A DNA stretch of 9,537 nucleotides from assembly GCA_014239035.1 (NCBI GenBank), contig JAAZZY010000065.1, forward strand, positions 1 through 9,537, read 5' to 3'. Shown one piece after another: positions 1 through 6,933 of the stretch. The position numbers were made by a program, and so were the translations under genes. The notes under the pieces are model-generated. The model saw nothing but the letters and a program-made list of their open reading frames with translations, ran no database searches and was not told where the DNA came from. This stretch comes from Chlamydiia bacterium (GTDB lineage: Bacteria; Chlamydiota; Chlamydiia; Chlamydiales; JAAZZY01). How positions within the stretch are numbered: the stretch's first letter is position 1; each line of letters begins with the position of its first letter.

Positions 1-2227
1 TAAAAAGATCTTGATATGCCCCCCCAACTCTTACGACATTAAAACCCTGTTTTTCTAAGTCCGCTGCTGCTGCATCTTCATACTGTTGAGTATATGCAGC
101 TATTTCAGTAATTTTATGAAGAGTACGTGGATATATGTCCCTGTCAAATTCAAAGTCTGGTTCTAGCATCTTTTTGCTCGCATACTCATCCCATACATCT
201 AGAGCCATTCCACTGTGATTGACTGCAATAGTTTTCCCATCCAAAATTGTCATGCTCACATCTAAATGATATTCAGGTTGCTCAACATAAATAATTTGCC
301 TTGAAAAATCTAAACCGAGATCTTTTGCAAAAAGAAATCGAAGATCCTCTTCATCAAATTTAGACTCATCTACTTGGTATGGATCACCTAAAACCCAGTT
401 TCCTCTATCACCTTTTACAAATCCAATCTCAGCAAACTCTTTTTTCAAGGCTCGAAGATTATATTCCACAGTATCTCTTCCAATGAGCGCATAAGGACGC
501 CCTTTCTCCTTACCTATCAGAACATTTCCACCCTCCATATGGGTAAAACTGAAGCGATGATTCTTCAAATCTGGATCTCCAGCTACAAGGTATTGGAAAA
601 TGCGCAGCTGATTCAGTCCTTGATCCACAGATCCTAAGGATCCAAAGGTCACTCTTCCTCCGTAATTTTCGTATCTACCAGAGCGATTTATCATCCGCAA
701 CGTTCTACTTTCCTCTAGGCGCGTTGCAATACCTCTACCATCTAAATGCATTGGACAAGGAAGCCCTATTCCCACTCTATGTACCATAAAGCTATCACGC
801 ATCCAAAGAGAGGCCATCTGCGGCCCTACCATTACACTGAGTCTGGGATGCTCGAAGGGGATTTCCTCTGCAAAACCTAAAAAACATTCTATAGAAACTC
901 CATATGGGTCTAATAAGTCTAAAAGCTCTCTTAAGATCCTCTCATCTGATTCCGTTCCTGTTTTGGGCATACCTAGCATGAGCGCATCAGTTTTAGGGAA
1001 ACAAGTGAGCATCACACGATCAGCAATTCTATCTTCTCCTTCTTCTCCTCTCGTCATCCTAATGAGTCTCTGCTCTCTATGCATCAAAAGCCTTAGCACA
1101 TTAATTCTATAGTGCCCATCTAGATTATCCCAATCAAATGATTCAGGGCACATAGCTCTAAAAAATTCTTCATCATATCTTGCTATTCTTCGAACTTGTG
1201 AATCTATTTCTAGAGGATAACCATTCTCTACATCTTGAAAAATTTTTCTTTTCGTTTCAAAAACAGCTCTAAAAGGACTATCTTCAGGAAACAAAATTAC
1301 AGCACAGCTTAAAGCAATCTGCAGTCCTACATTTGCTTTTGCCATGGCCATAATCTCTGATGAGATCTGCTTAAAAAGGTCTTCCGAAGGACATTTAATG
1401 AGAAAACTTACCACAACTTCAATAGCCCATCCTTTGAGATCTATTAAGTTCTCAAATACAAATATTTTGATCCAAGGCAATTTATTTTGGCGAGCATTAA
1501 ATAAATACGTAATGGTGCGCACTGCAGACTGATCATGATGAGTTTTTAGGCGATTAATCAGCATTTCTCTTGCCCAATCACAATCACCATATTTTAAAAT
1601 AGAGGTAAGTACTGCATATCCTCTCTCTAATTGATCTGGAGGAACTGCTTTTGTGAAAACCTCCGTCACAAACTCTTTAAGATATGGTAAATCTTTATGT
1701 TTAGCTAAAAGGTTTGATCCAAGCCCTTCATGAACAAGCACCTTAAGGGCAAATGGATGATTAACTAAAATGCCTCGATCTAAAATATCAAGAGCCCAAG
1801 GGTGCTTCTCTTCAATAAGTACTTTAAGTTCAATTTGCCCCCACCCTTTATCTAAAAATTCACCAAACCCCCCCTCTTCAATTTCTTTTCTGTGAAGTAC
1901 AACTTGAGCAAAAGCATTGACAGACTGATAAAGATGCCTTCCCTCTTCGATAAAACGCGCAGATATAGAATCAGGTCTCATCATTTCACCTAAGCGCACA
2001 TAGGTTTGGTTGACTTTCATCAATGCTAGTTTCTGAATACGTCTTACTGATTCCTCAGTAGGATGAAATTTTTGAGTGCTCAGCTCAGTCTCTAGTTGTC
2101 CAATAAGAGATTGAGCAAGTGCCTTAGCCTCTTCATCATAAATTTGAGAAACAGTTGCCCTGTATTCGCGCACTTCTTTCAAGAGACCTTGAAATAAAAT
2201 ATCAAAATTTGGAGGAGGAATGCTCAT
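1..2227 (-). CDS. Helical-repeat/pentein-fold deiminase-like protein, copy A (3' end outside window)
   Basis: The first 742 residues are visible with no internal stop; the frame runs off the left edge. Residues 1-400 are helix-rich, with repeated WA/FAL-type helix pairs resembling an alpha-solenoid. From about residue 405 the sequence matches the pentein (guanidine-modifying enzyme) fold: W475-M-R-D478, E565-G-G-N568 and H654-L-D656 correspond to the substrate-carboxylate, EGGx and HxD motifs of agmatine deiminases and peptidylarginine deiminases. The catalytic Cys motif should lie about 90 residues beyond the edge, judging from copy B at 2696-5374, which it matches along its whole length (both end this stretch with FNV-RVGG-Y-D). 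The start ATG gives MSIPPPNF, matching MGIPPPNF in copy B; no strong ribosome-binding site precedes it. It is probably the last visible gene of a unit with 2301-2651 and copy B. No signal peptide or membrane segment is seen. Family assignment is fairly secure; substrate (free agmatine-like molecule or protein arginine) is unknown. Confidence 0.8.
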   Translation of the reverse strand, partial: MSIPPPNFDILFQGLLKEVREYRATVSQIYDEEAKALAQSLIGQLETELSTQKFHPTEESVRRIQKLALMKVNQTYVRLGEMMRPDSISARFIEEGRHLYQSVNAFAQVVLHRKEIEEGGFGEFLDKGWGQIELKVLIEEKHPWALDILDRGILVNHPFALKVLVHEGLGSNLLAKHKDLPYLKEFVTEVFTKAVPPDQLERGYAVLTSILKYGDCDWAREMLINRLKTHHDQSAVRTITYLFNARQNKLPWIKIFVFENLIDLKGWAIEVVVSFLIKCPSEDLFKQISSEIMAMAKANVGLQIALSCAVILFPEDSPFRAVFETKRKIFQDVENGYPLEIDSQVRRIARYDEEFFRAMCPESFDWDNLDGHYRINVLRLLMHREQRLIRMTRGEEGEDRIADRVMLTCFPKTDALMLGMPKTGTESDERILRELLDLLDPYGVSIECFLGFAEEIPFEHPRLSVMVGPQMASLWMRDSFMVHRVGIGLPCPMHLDGRGIATRLEESRTLRMINRSGRYENYGGRVTFGSLGSVDQGLNQLRIFQYLVAGDPDLKNHRFSFTHMEGGNVLIGKEKGRPYALIGRDTVEYNLRALKKEFAEIGFVKGDRGNWVLGDPYQVDESKFDEEDLRFLFAKDLGLDFSRQIIYVEQPEYHLDVSMTILDGKTIAVNHSGMALDVWDEYASKKMLEPDFEFDRDIYPRTLHKITEIAAYTQQYEDAAAADLEKQGFNVVRVGGAYQDLF

Positions 2228-2245
2228 GAGATCTACATATTTATC

Positions 2246-2265
2246 AGCTCATACAATTATGAGCT
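2246..2265 (-). other. Intercistronic hairpin upstream of copy A
   Basis: AGCTCATA and TATGAGCT form a perfect 8-bp stem around a CAAT loop, in the gap of about 70 bases between the small gene and copy A, roughly 20 bases before the copy A start. No U-run follows it in the direction of transcription, so it does not look like an intrinsic terminator. It could stabilise or process the mRNA or affect translation of copy A. This rests on the inverted repeat alone and could be chance. Confidence 0.35.
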
Positions 2266-2300
2266 AAAACATAAATAGAGTTTCTCGTATAGGAATTTTT

Positions 2301-2651
2301 CTAAGTACTCGAATCAGGATCTTCCTTTTGAAGTTTCCAGATTCGTCCATCTGCAAATTGTTCAGGTATAACTGTAATATGCTCAACTTGTGGATTAACC
2401 AAAACGCGAACCTTGCCTTCGATTGTTTGAAGCTGTGGGTTCTCTTCTCCAGGACAGGTAATCTTATACTGGCCACTATATAAGCCATCTACGGTTGAAG
2501 GCTTAAAACTTAGCTCTATCCTTGAACGGTCTAACGCATCTTTTCCTCCAGATCCTGTAAAAGTATAGCTTTCACCCCGCATTATCATGGGCGTAAGTGT
2601 GTAGGTAGTAGATCCTGCATGCAAGATATTGCACTGCGATAAATTGACCAT
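2301..2651 (-). CDS. Small hypothetical protein between the two deiminase-like paralogues
   Basis: I do not recognise this 116-residue protein. It has no signal peptide or membrane segment, and alternating polar/hydrophobic stretches (TTYTLTP, RGESYTFTG, RIELSFKP, GQYKITCPG, KVRVLVNP, EHITVIPE) suggest a beta-sandwich-like fold. It has two cysteines (residues 7 and 61) and a polar acidic tail ending in DPDSST. I chose the ATG at 2651 because AGAGGA lies 6 bases upstream; a GTG at 2681 would add 10 residues but overlaps that site. The gene starts 44 bases after the stop of copy B and ends about 70 bases before copy A, on the same strand, so co-transcription is likely. Position suggests a partner such as a chaperone, inhibitor or accessory subunit of the deiminase-like proteins, but nothing in the sequence proves that. 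Confidence 0.75.
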   Translation of the reverse strand: MVNLSQCNILHAGSTTYTLTPMIMRGESYTFTGSGGKDALDRSRIELSFKPSTVDGLYSGQYKITCPGEENPQLQTIEGKVRVLVNPQVEHITVIPEQFADGRIWKLQKEDPDSST

Positions 2652-2657
2652 AACATT

Positions 2658-2663
2658 TCCTCT
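2658..2663 (-). promoter_or_regulatory. Ribosome-binding site of the small gene
   Basis: AGAGGA on the minus strand lies 6 bases before the ATG at 2651. It decides in favour of this start over the GTG at 2681. It is a clearer Shine-Dalgarno site than either of the two large neighbouring genes has. Confidence 0.65.
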
Positions 2664-2695
2664 TTTTATGCATTTTAACACATAGATATTTAAAT

Positions 2696-5374
2696 TTAAA
2701 TAACATCAAATGCAGGAGAGGGCTTACTTAAAAGCTTCATCACGCAGTGAATCCCACCTTCTTTACACAATAACGCCTCTGAATCATCTTGATTCAAAAA
2801 ATGAATTTCATCAACGCTGTCTAAATTTGCCTCTATCATTTCCCTAAATTTTGCCTGAAAAAATCTATTACAACCAAGTGCTAGGACAACTTTTTTGCTC
2901 TCTGGAGTGGTTAACGAGACAAAGTTAAAAAAGTTGACTCGATGGTTTCTCGGGTGAGGCTTAGTAATGTCTCTATATATTCCACCTACTCTTATTACAT
3001 TAAAACCTTGTCTTTCTAGGTCTTCTGCAGCAGCATCTTCAAAAATCTTTCGAGCAAAAGCTTCCCTTTTAAATTCATTTCTTCTCTCCATAATAAGTCG
3101 AACCCGAGTTTTTTCACTTTTTTTGATTCTTTTAGCATCAATTTCACTTTGAAAATACTCTATAAGGGTTCTTGTCGCCATGACGCTATCAGAGACTAAA
3201 ATTTTTTTCCCATCTAAGATCACCATCCCCATATCTAAATGAAACTCTGGTTGCTCTACAAAATACACTTGATCAGAAGAGGTAAGTCCCATATCAAAAG
3301 AAAGCAGCATCTTAATGTCATCATTATTGATCCTACATTCACTTTTTGGATACGATTTTCCAAGTACCCATACACCACCACTGTTTTTGTTCATTCCAAT
3401 TTCAGAAAGCCTTGTTGAGAGAAGGTCTCTATTGAGTTCTAATACATCTTTTCCGACAATAGCATAAGGCTCGCCTGCATCTTCTCCAACCAAACAGTTT
3501 CCTCCTTCATTGTATGTAAATAGTATTCTTTGCCGAGCAACAGCCATATCGTACTGCATCATAACATCTAAAAATGCAAACTGTTTATGTCCATCTCCAA
3601 CAGCACCCATCACACAAAAAGGTTGAGACTTAGTGATCTGATCTGTAACTTTTACTCCGTGATGCTGCAAGACAACTTGAAAGGGGCTGATCTCTTTAGG
3701 ATCAGGGAATGGAGGGGTCGCTTGTTCTGGAGATACTGCTTGCGCATAAGAATTTGCTGCTTCTTTGGGGGCCTCATCCATTTGCTCTTCTAATCCTGAG
3801 GCAGAGGGATCAGGGGGGCGTCTTTCCATTAACCTACTATTTCTAGCTGCCTCTACTCTTTCTTCTTCTTCCTCCGATATGTTGTACATAGCTGGATAAC
3901 GAACCCCACCTTGATGCAAAAAACTAAGATCTTGAAACCAATACCCTAGCTCTCTATGGATTCGCATAAGTGTTATATTTGGGTGTGGTGATGGCAATTG
4001 GTGAGAGCTATCTGGTAAATAGAGCGAAATACCATGCCGTTGCAAAATATTTGCCACTTCTGTGACAATGGGGAATACACTCCCATTAACAAATCTTAAA
4101 TTTCCGATCCACGCAGAATGCGTAACTGGGAAACACTTACTAACTGGAGGATCTAAAAACTCCCTACGATCCATATTACCTCCTAATATACGAATTAAAT
4201 CTTGTTCTGATTTCATTAAGAGGCGAAAAACATTTACTTGATATATGGGCGTGCTCTCTTCCCAACACAAAGAACCCTTATTGTTATCATACTCATCAGC
4301 AAAGAGATCTAATTCATAATCTGCCACTTCTAGTCTACTAACTTGATCTTTAAAATATTTTGGGAAACCTAATTGAACATCTCTAAATAGATGCAAGCTT
4401 TCTTCAAATAACTCATAAAATGTAGAAGAGTTCCCTAAAACAACAGAATAGGCTGCTAAAGTAATTTGAAGCTCAGGACAGCTCCTTGCAAAAATTAAAG
4501 CTAGTTCCATAAACTGCCTGCATTCCTGTGAGGGCATCTCATAAAAATATCGATACGTTAGAGTAATTGCCCACTCTTTAGACTTTGAGAGATTTTTGAT
4601 TAATATCTTTTGGATCCAAGGATATTCAATCATATGCTCGTTCATAAGCTTCTGAAATAAGTCATAAGCTAGATGGCTGTCTTTAGCATTGATTTTTGAA
4701 ATAAGCAGCTTACTTACCCAGCTATAGTTTTTTTGATTGAGCATAGCCTCTAAGAGAGCATATGCCAAAACTTTACTCTTAGGAGGTCCTTCTATTAATT
4801 TTTCAACTTGAGATATAAATTTAGGGTGTTCACAATAAGTAAATAAAATGCCTCTTAAGTGGTATTTATGAGGACCTTCGTAAGCAAGCAGCTTAAAGGC
4901 ACGCTCATCACCACTTTCTAAAAGAGCGCTAAGCTTTGACATTGCCCAAGGCTGGTTTGCTTTTATGAGTTTAATAAACTCATTTTGCGCCCAATCATGT
5001 TCTAAAAAAGGCTCGAGGCCACGTTTATCAATATCTTTATGGTGACCAAAAACCACTTTAAACCTGGAGATTTCTTCTCGCAAGTGATCACGATCTTCTA
5101 AAACCTGATCTACTTCCTTTCCCTCTAAGTGCATAAGAACTAGCTGAGACACTTTTTCAATTGTTTTATCTGCTTTGACAGCGAGATCATCAAACAATTC
5201 TTCTGAAGTTGTATACTCTTTTCCTTTGAAGCTTTTTTCAACACCTTCCATAAGGTCTTTCACTTCATCTTGAACAGCTGCATCAGAAATCCATTTCATA
5301 CTCCTTTTAAAAGTAGAGATCTGATCTAGAAAATTCCGATATAAGTCGTCAAAATTTGGAGGAGGAATGCCCAC
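2696..5374 (-). CDS. Helical-repeat/pentein-fold deiminase-like protein, copy B (complete)
   Basis: This 892-residue protein is the complete paralogue of copy A. Residues 1-400 are helix-rich and solenoid-like, without a signal peptide. Residues 410-892 form a pentein domain with every expected motif: W479-F-Q-D482, E623-G-G-N626, H712-L-D714 and G873-G-I-H-C877. In known family members the Asp residues bind the guanidinium group, the His is the acid/base and the Cys forms the thiouronium intermediate, so the protein is predicted to be catalytically competent. W-x-Q-D resembles eukaryotic peptidylarginine deiminases (W-x-Q-D), whereas copy A has the W-x-R-D of agmatine deiminases. Residues 500-560 are an acidic, Pro/Ala-rich insertion (EEEEE, PPDPSAS, TPPFPDP) absent from copy A. 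The start is GTG: a TAA lies two codons upstream, the next Met is residue 27, and MGIPPPNF aligns with the copy A start. No Shine-Dalgarno sequence is evident. An agmatine deiminase or amidinotransferase role is possible, but the large N-terminal region argues for a protein-targeting enzyme or effector. Confidence 0.85.
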   Translation of the reverse strand: MGIPPPNFDDLYRNFLDQISTFKRSMKWISDAAVQDEVKDLMEGVEKSFKGKEYTTSEELFDDLAVKADKTIEKVSQLVLMHLEGKEVDQVLEDRDHLREEISRFKVVFGHHKDIDKRGLEPFLEHDWAQNEFIKLIKANQPWAMSKLSALLESGDERAFKLLAYEGPHKYHLRGILFTYCEHPKFISQVEKLIEGPPKSKVLAYALLEAMLNQKNYSWVSKLLISKINAKDSHLAYDLFQKLMNEHMIEYPWIQKILIKNLSKSKEWAITLTYRYFYEMPSQECRQFMELALIFARSCPELQITLAAYSVVLGNSSTFYELFEESLHLFRDVQLGFPKYFKDQVSRLEVADYELDLFADEYDNNKGSLCWEESTPIYQVNVFRLLMKSEQDLIRILGGNMDRREFLDPPVSKCFPVTHSAWIGNLRFVNGSVFPIVTEVANILQRHGISLYLPDSSHQLPSPHPNITLMRIHRELGYWFQDLSFLHQGGVRYPAMYNISEEEEERVEAARNSRLMERRPPDPSASGLEEQMDEAPKEAANSYAQAVSPEQATPPFPDPKEISPFQVVLQHHGVKVTDQITKSQPFCVMGAVGDGHKQFAFLDVMMQYDMAVARQRILFTYNEGGNCLVGEDAGEPYAIVGKDVLELNRDLLSTRLSEIGMNKNSGGVWVLGKSYPKSECRINNDDIKMLLSFDMGLTSSDQVYFVEQPEFHLDMGMVILDGKKILVSDSVMATRTLIEYFQSEIDAKRIKKSEKTRVRLIMERRNEFKREAFARKIFEDAAAEDLERQGFNVIRVGGIYRDITKPHPRNHRVNFFNFVSLTTPESKKVVLALGCNRFFQAKFREMIEANLDSVDEIHFLNQDDSEALLCKEGGIHCVMKLLSKPSPAFDVI

Positions 5375-5529
5375 TTTTTATGCCGCAGTTTTATTAATTA
5401 CATAATTGCTATTAATGTCATATAAATTGCGTTTTAGTAAAGTATAAACAATTTATTTTAGTTGATTTAATTTAAAATCAGAGACTATATTACTTCGAAA
5501 AAATTTTAATATTACTATGGAATAAAATA
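5375..5529. promoter_or_regulatory. Divergent intergenic region with promoters for both flanking genes
   Basis: This very AT-rich stretch separates the minus-strand three-gene unit from the plus-strand gene at 5530. The plus-strand promoter candidate is given separately. For the minus strand the best -10 candidate is TATACT (5441-5446), but any -35 is weak (TTAAAT at 18 bases), and the resulting leader would be about 60 bases. I see no clear operator-type inverted repeat and no open reading frame. Confidence 0.45.
5462..5491 (+). promoter_or_regulatory. Sigma70-like promoter for the exported HExxGH protein
   Basis: TTGATT (5462-5467) and TATATT (5486-5491) are separated by 18 bases, giving a predicted start of transcription near 5498 and a leader of about 30 bases. 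GGA at 5519-5521, 8 bases before the ATG, is a weak ribosome-binding site. The background is AT-rich, so chance matches are possible. Confidence 0.45.
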
Positions 5530-6864
5530 ATGAAAAAATTCTTACTCACGCATTTATTTCTTTTACCTGCTGTCTTGCTCGTTGGGTTTCGGCTGCAAGC
5601 AGATCAGCTTATATTAGATCGAAACTTTTCCCCTTACGCATCTTCCTCAGGCTTGATATTTTTAGAAAATAGCGTCATCGATGGTCAAAACAAACTCAAA
5701 GATGATAAACACAATTATTTCGTCCGCCCAAAAACTGAGCAGGAGCTTGCTAATCAAGACCCTTTTTTACAATCGCGTCCCTATTATCAGCTCCCCAATT
5801 CAATGCGATACGGAAAAGCTTTCCTACGCCTATTAGAGCTGGGTTTTTTTTGGATACCTGTAAATGCAACAGCAAACGTTGCACAACATGAAGTTTTTGG
5901 TCATGGATACCGTATCCGAGATCTCGGAAAAGATGTAGCCTCTGTTAAAGGATATTTGGTCACCCCAATTGGAGGATCCACTTCTTTTGAGCCTAAAAGA
6001 CCTCTAAGCTATGCTGAGAATCTACTCATTGGAATAGCTGGAGTTGAGGCAAACTCTATTTTAGGAAATAGCCTTTGCCTAGACTGGCTAACTACCAATA
6101 AAATTGATGGCAGACAATCCTCTTTAGCCCTTCAATCGATCAACACCCTCCCGGGCTATATTATGACTCTATTTGGCTCATCTGAAGATTACATCCAAAC
6201 ACGCGCTGATAGTGGCCATGATATTGCAGGATACCTATTAGACCTTAACAAGCAGTACCACAAAGATGTTCCAATACATGATTTAGAAATAGATGAGCAG
6301 CTTACTGATCTAAAGATTAAAGGCGTTTGCTCTGTTTTACTCAACCCATTCAACTACTTTGCCTATAAGTCTTCGTTCTCTTACTTCTGGTATAACTCAG
6401 CAATTGAGGTACCAACTTTTAACTTTGGCTCTTTTAGATACCTTCCAGCCTATCAGTTAGCCCTCACTCCTTTTGGTCCTGAAAACATCTACCAAAACTA
6501 CATTTTGGTTGATGGGATTGCACCTACTTATCTTTACGTTAAAGAAGGGCGTTTTGCAGATCATGGCTACTATGGAATAGGAGCAGAAAATCAAGGTGTA
6601 TATGACTTTAAATATGGAACAATTGGCCTAAAGTGTGACCTGTGGGCACAGCCATCACTCAACCTTGCTGGAGAGTCTCAAGAAAGCATCAGCTCCTCTA
6701 ATAAACCAGGGATAGCTCTTAGCATGGTCTACCGTTACTCCCTTGTAGAGCAAGGTGCGCAAGCACTTTTTTGCCAGCTTGGCTTTAAAACAAAGGGGTA
6801 TCTTCCTGGAGAAAGCGTGCATGCAGCTCCTATTTTAAAAGCTGGCGTAAAGCTTCATTTCTAG
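5530..6864 (+). CDS. Exported protein with HExxGH metalloprotease-like motif and beta-rich C-terminus
   Basis: The 444-residue product starts with a typical signal peptide (MKK, then a hydrophobic stretch to about residue 20, likely cut near A24). Residues 119-126 read QHEVFGHG, an H120-E-x-x-G-H125 motif. HExxGH binds zinc in dipeptidyl peptidase III (family M49), where a third ligand Glu lies about 50 residues later; here E173 in GIAGVEAN is suitably placed, though the overall length and the rest of the sequence do not look like M49. A further conserved-looking SGHDIAGY lies at 228-235. From about residue 290 the protein is rich in aromatic, alternating beta strands and ends in KAGVKLHF; a final Phe is typical of outer-membrane barrel proteins. 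I infer a periplasmic or outer-membrane protein, possibly a metallopeptidase. It is monocistronic, with its own promoter and terminator. Function is not established; the zinc role could be wrong. Confidence 0.8.
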   Translation: MKKFLLTHLFLLPAVLLVGFRLQADQLILDRNFSPYASSSGLIFLENSVIDGQNKLKDDKHNYFVRPKTEQELANQDPFLQSRPYYQLPNSMRYGKAFLRLLELGFFWIPVNATANVAQHEVFGHGYRIRDLGKDVASVKGYLVTPIGGSTSFEPKRPLSYAENLLIGIAGVEANSILGNSLCLDWLTTNKIDGRQSSLALQSINTLPGYIMTLFGSSEDYIQTRADSGHDIAGYLLDLNKQYHKDVPIHDLEIDEQLTDLKIKGVCSVLLNPFNYFAYKSSFSYFWYNSAIEVPTFNFGSFRYLPAYQLALTPFGPENIYQNYILVDGIAPTYLYVKEGRFADHGYYGIGAENQGVYDFKYGTIGLKCDLWAQPSLNLAGESQESISSSNKPGIALSMVYRYSLVEQGAQALFCQLGFKTKGYLPGESVHAAPILKAGVKLHF

Positions 6865-6880
6865 AAGTATGATCGCATAA

Positions 6881-6911
6881 AAAAAGCCTGGCCGAATATG
6901 CCAGGCTTTTT
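6881..6911. terminator. Bidirectional intrinsic terminator
   Basis: AAAAAGCCTGGC (6881-6892) and GCCAGGCTTTTT (6900-6911) form a perfect 12-bp stem with a 7-base loop. The plus strand ends the hairpin with TTTTT and the minus strand with a run of seven T. It sits between two convergent genes, 17 bases after one stop codon and 23 bases after the other, and can end transcription from both sides. Confidence 0.92.
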
Positions 6912-6933
6912 ATCTAAAAGATTAAAGATGCAT

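Noticed and set aside
2211..2220. GGAGGAGGAA, a very strong plus-strand Shine-Dalgarno-like sequence, repeated near 5358
   Set aside because: It is the complement of the conserved IPPPNF codons at the start of both paralogues, and no plus-strand gene follows.
2264..2488. Minus-strand open frame overlapping the small gene
   Set aside because: It overlaps the 116-residue gene in another frame, lacks a ribosome-binding site and has no recognisable composition.
2651..2681. GTG start adding 10 residues to the small gene
   Set aside because: The added codons include the AGAGGA ribosome-binding site of the ATG at 2651, which is the better start.
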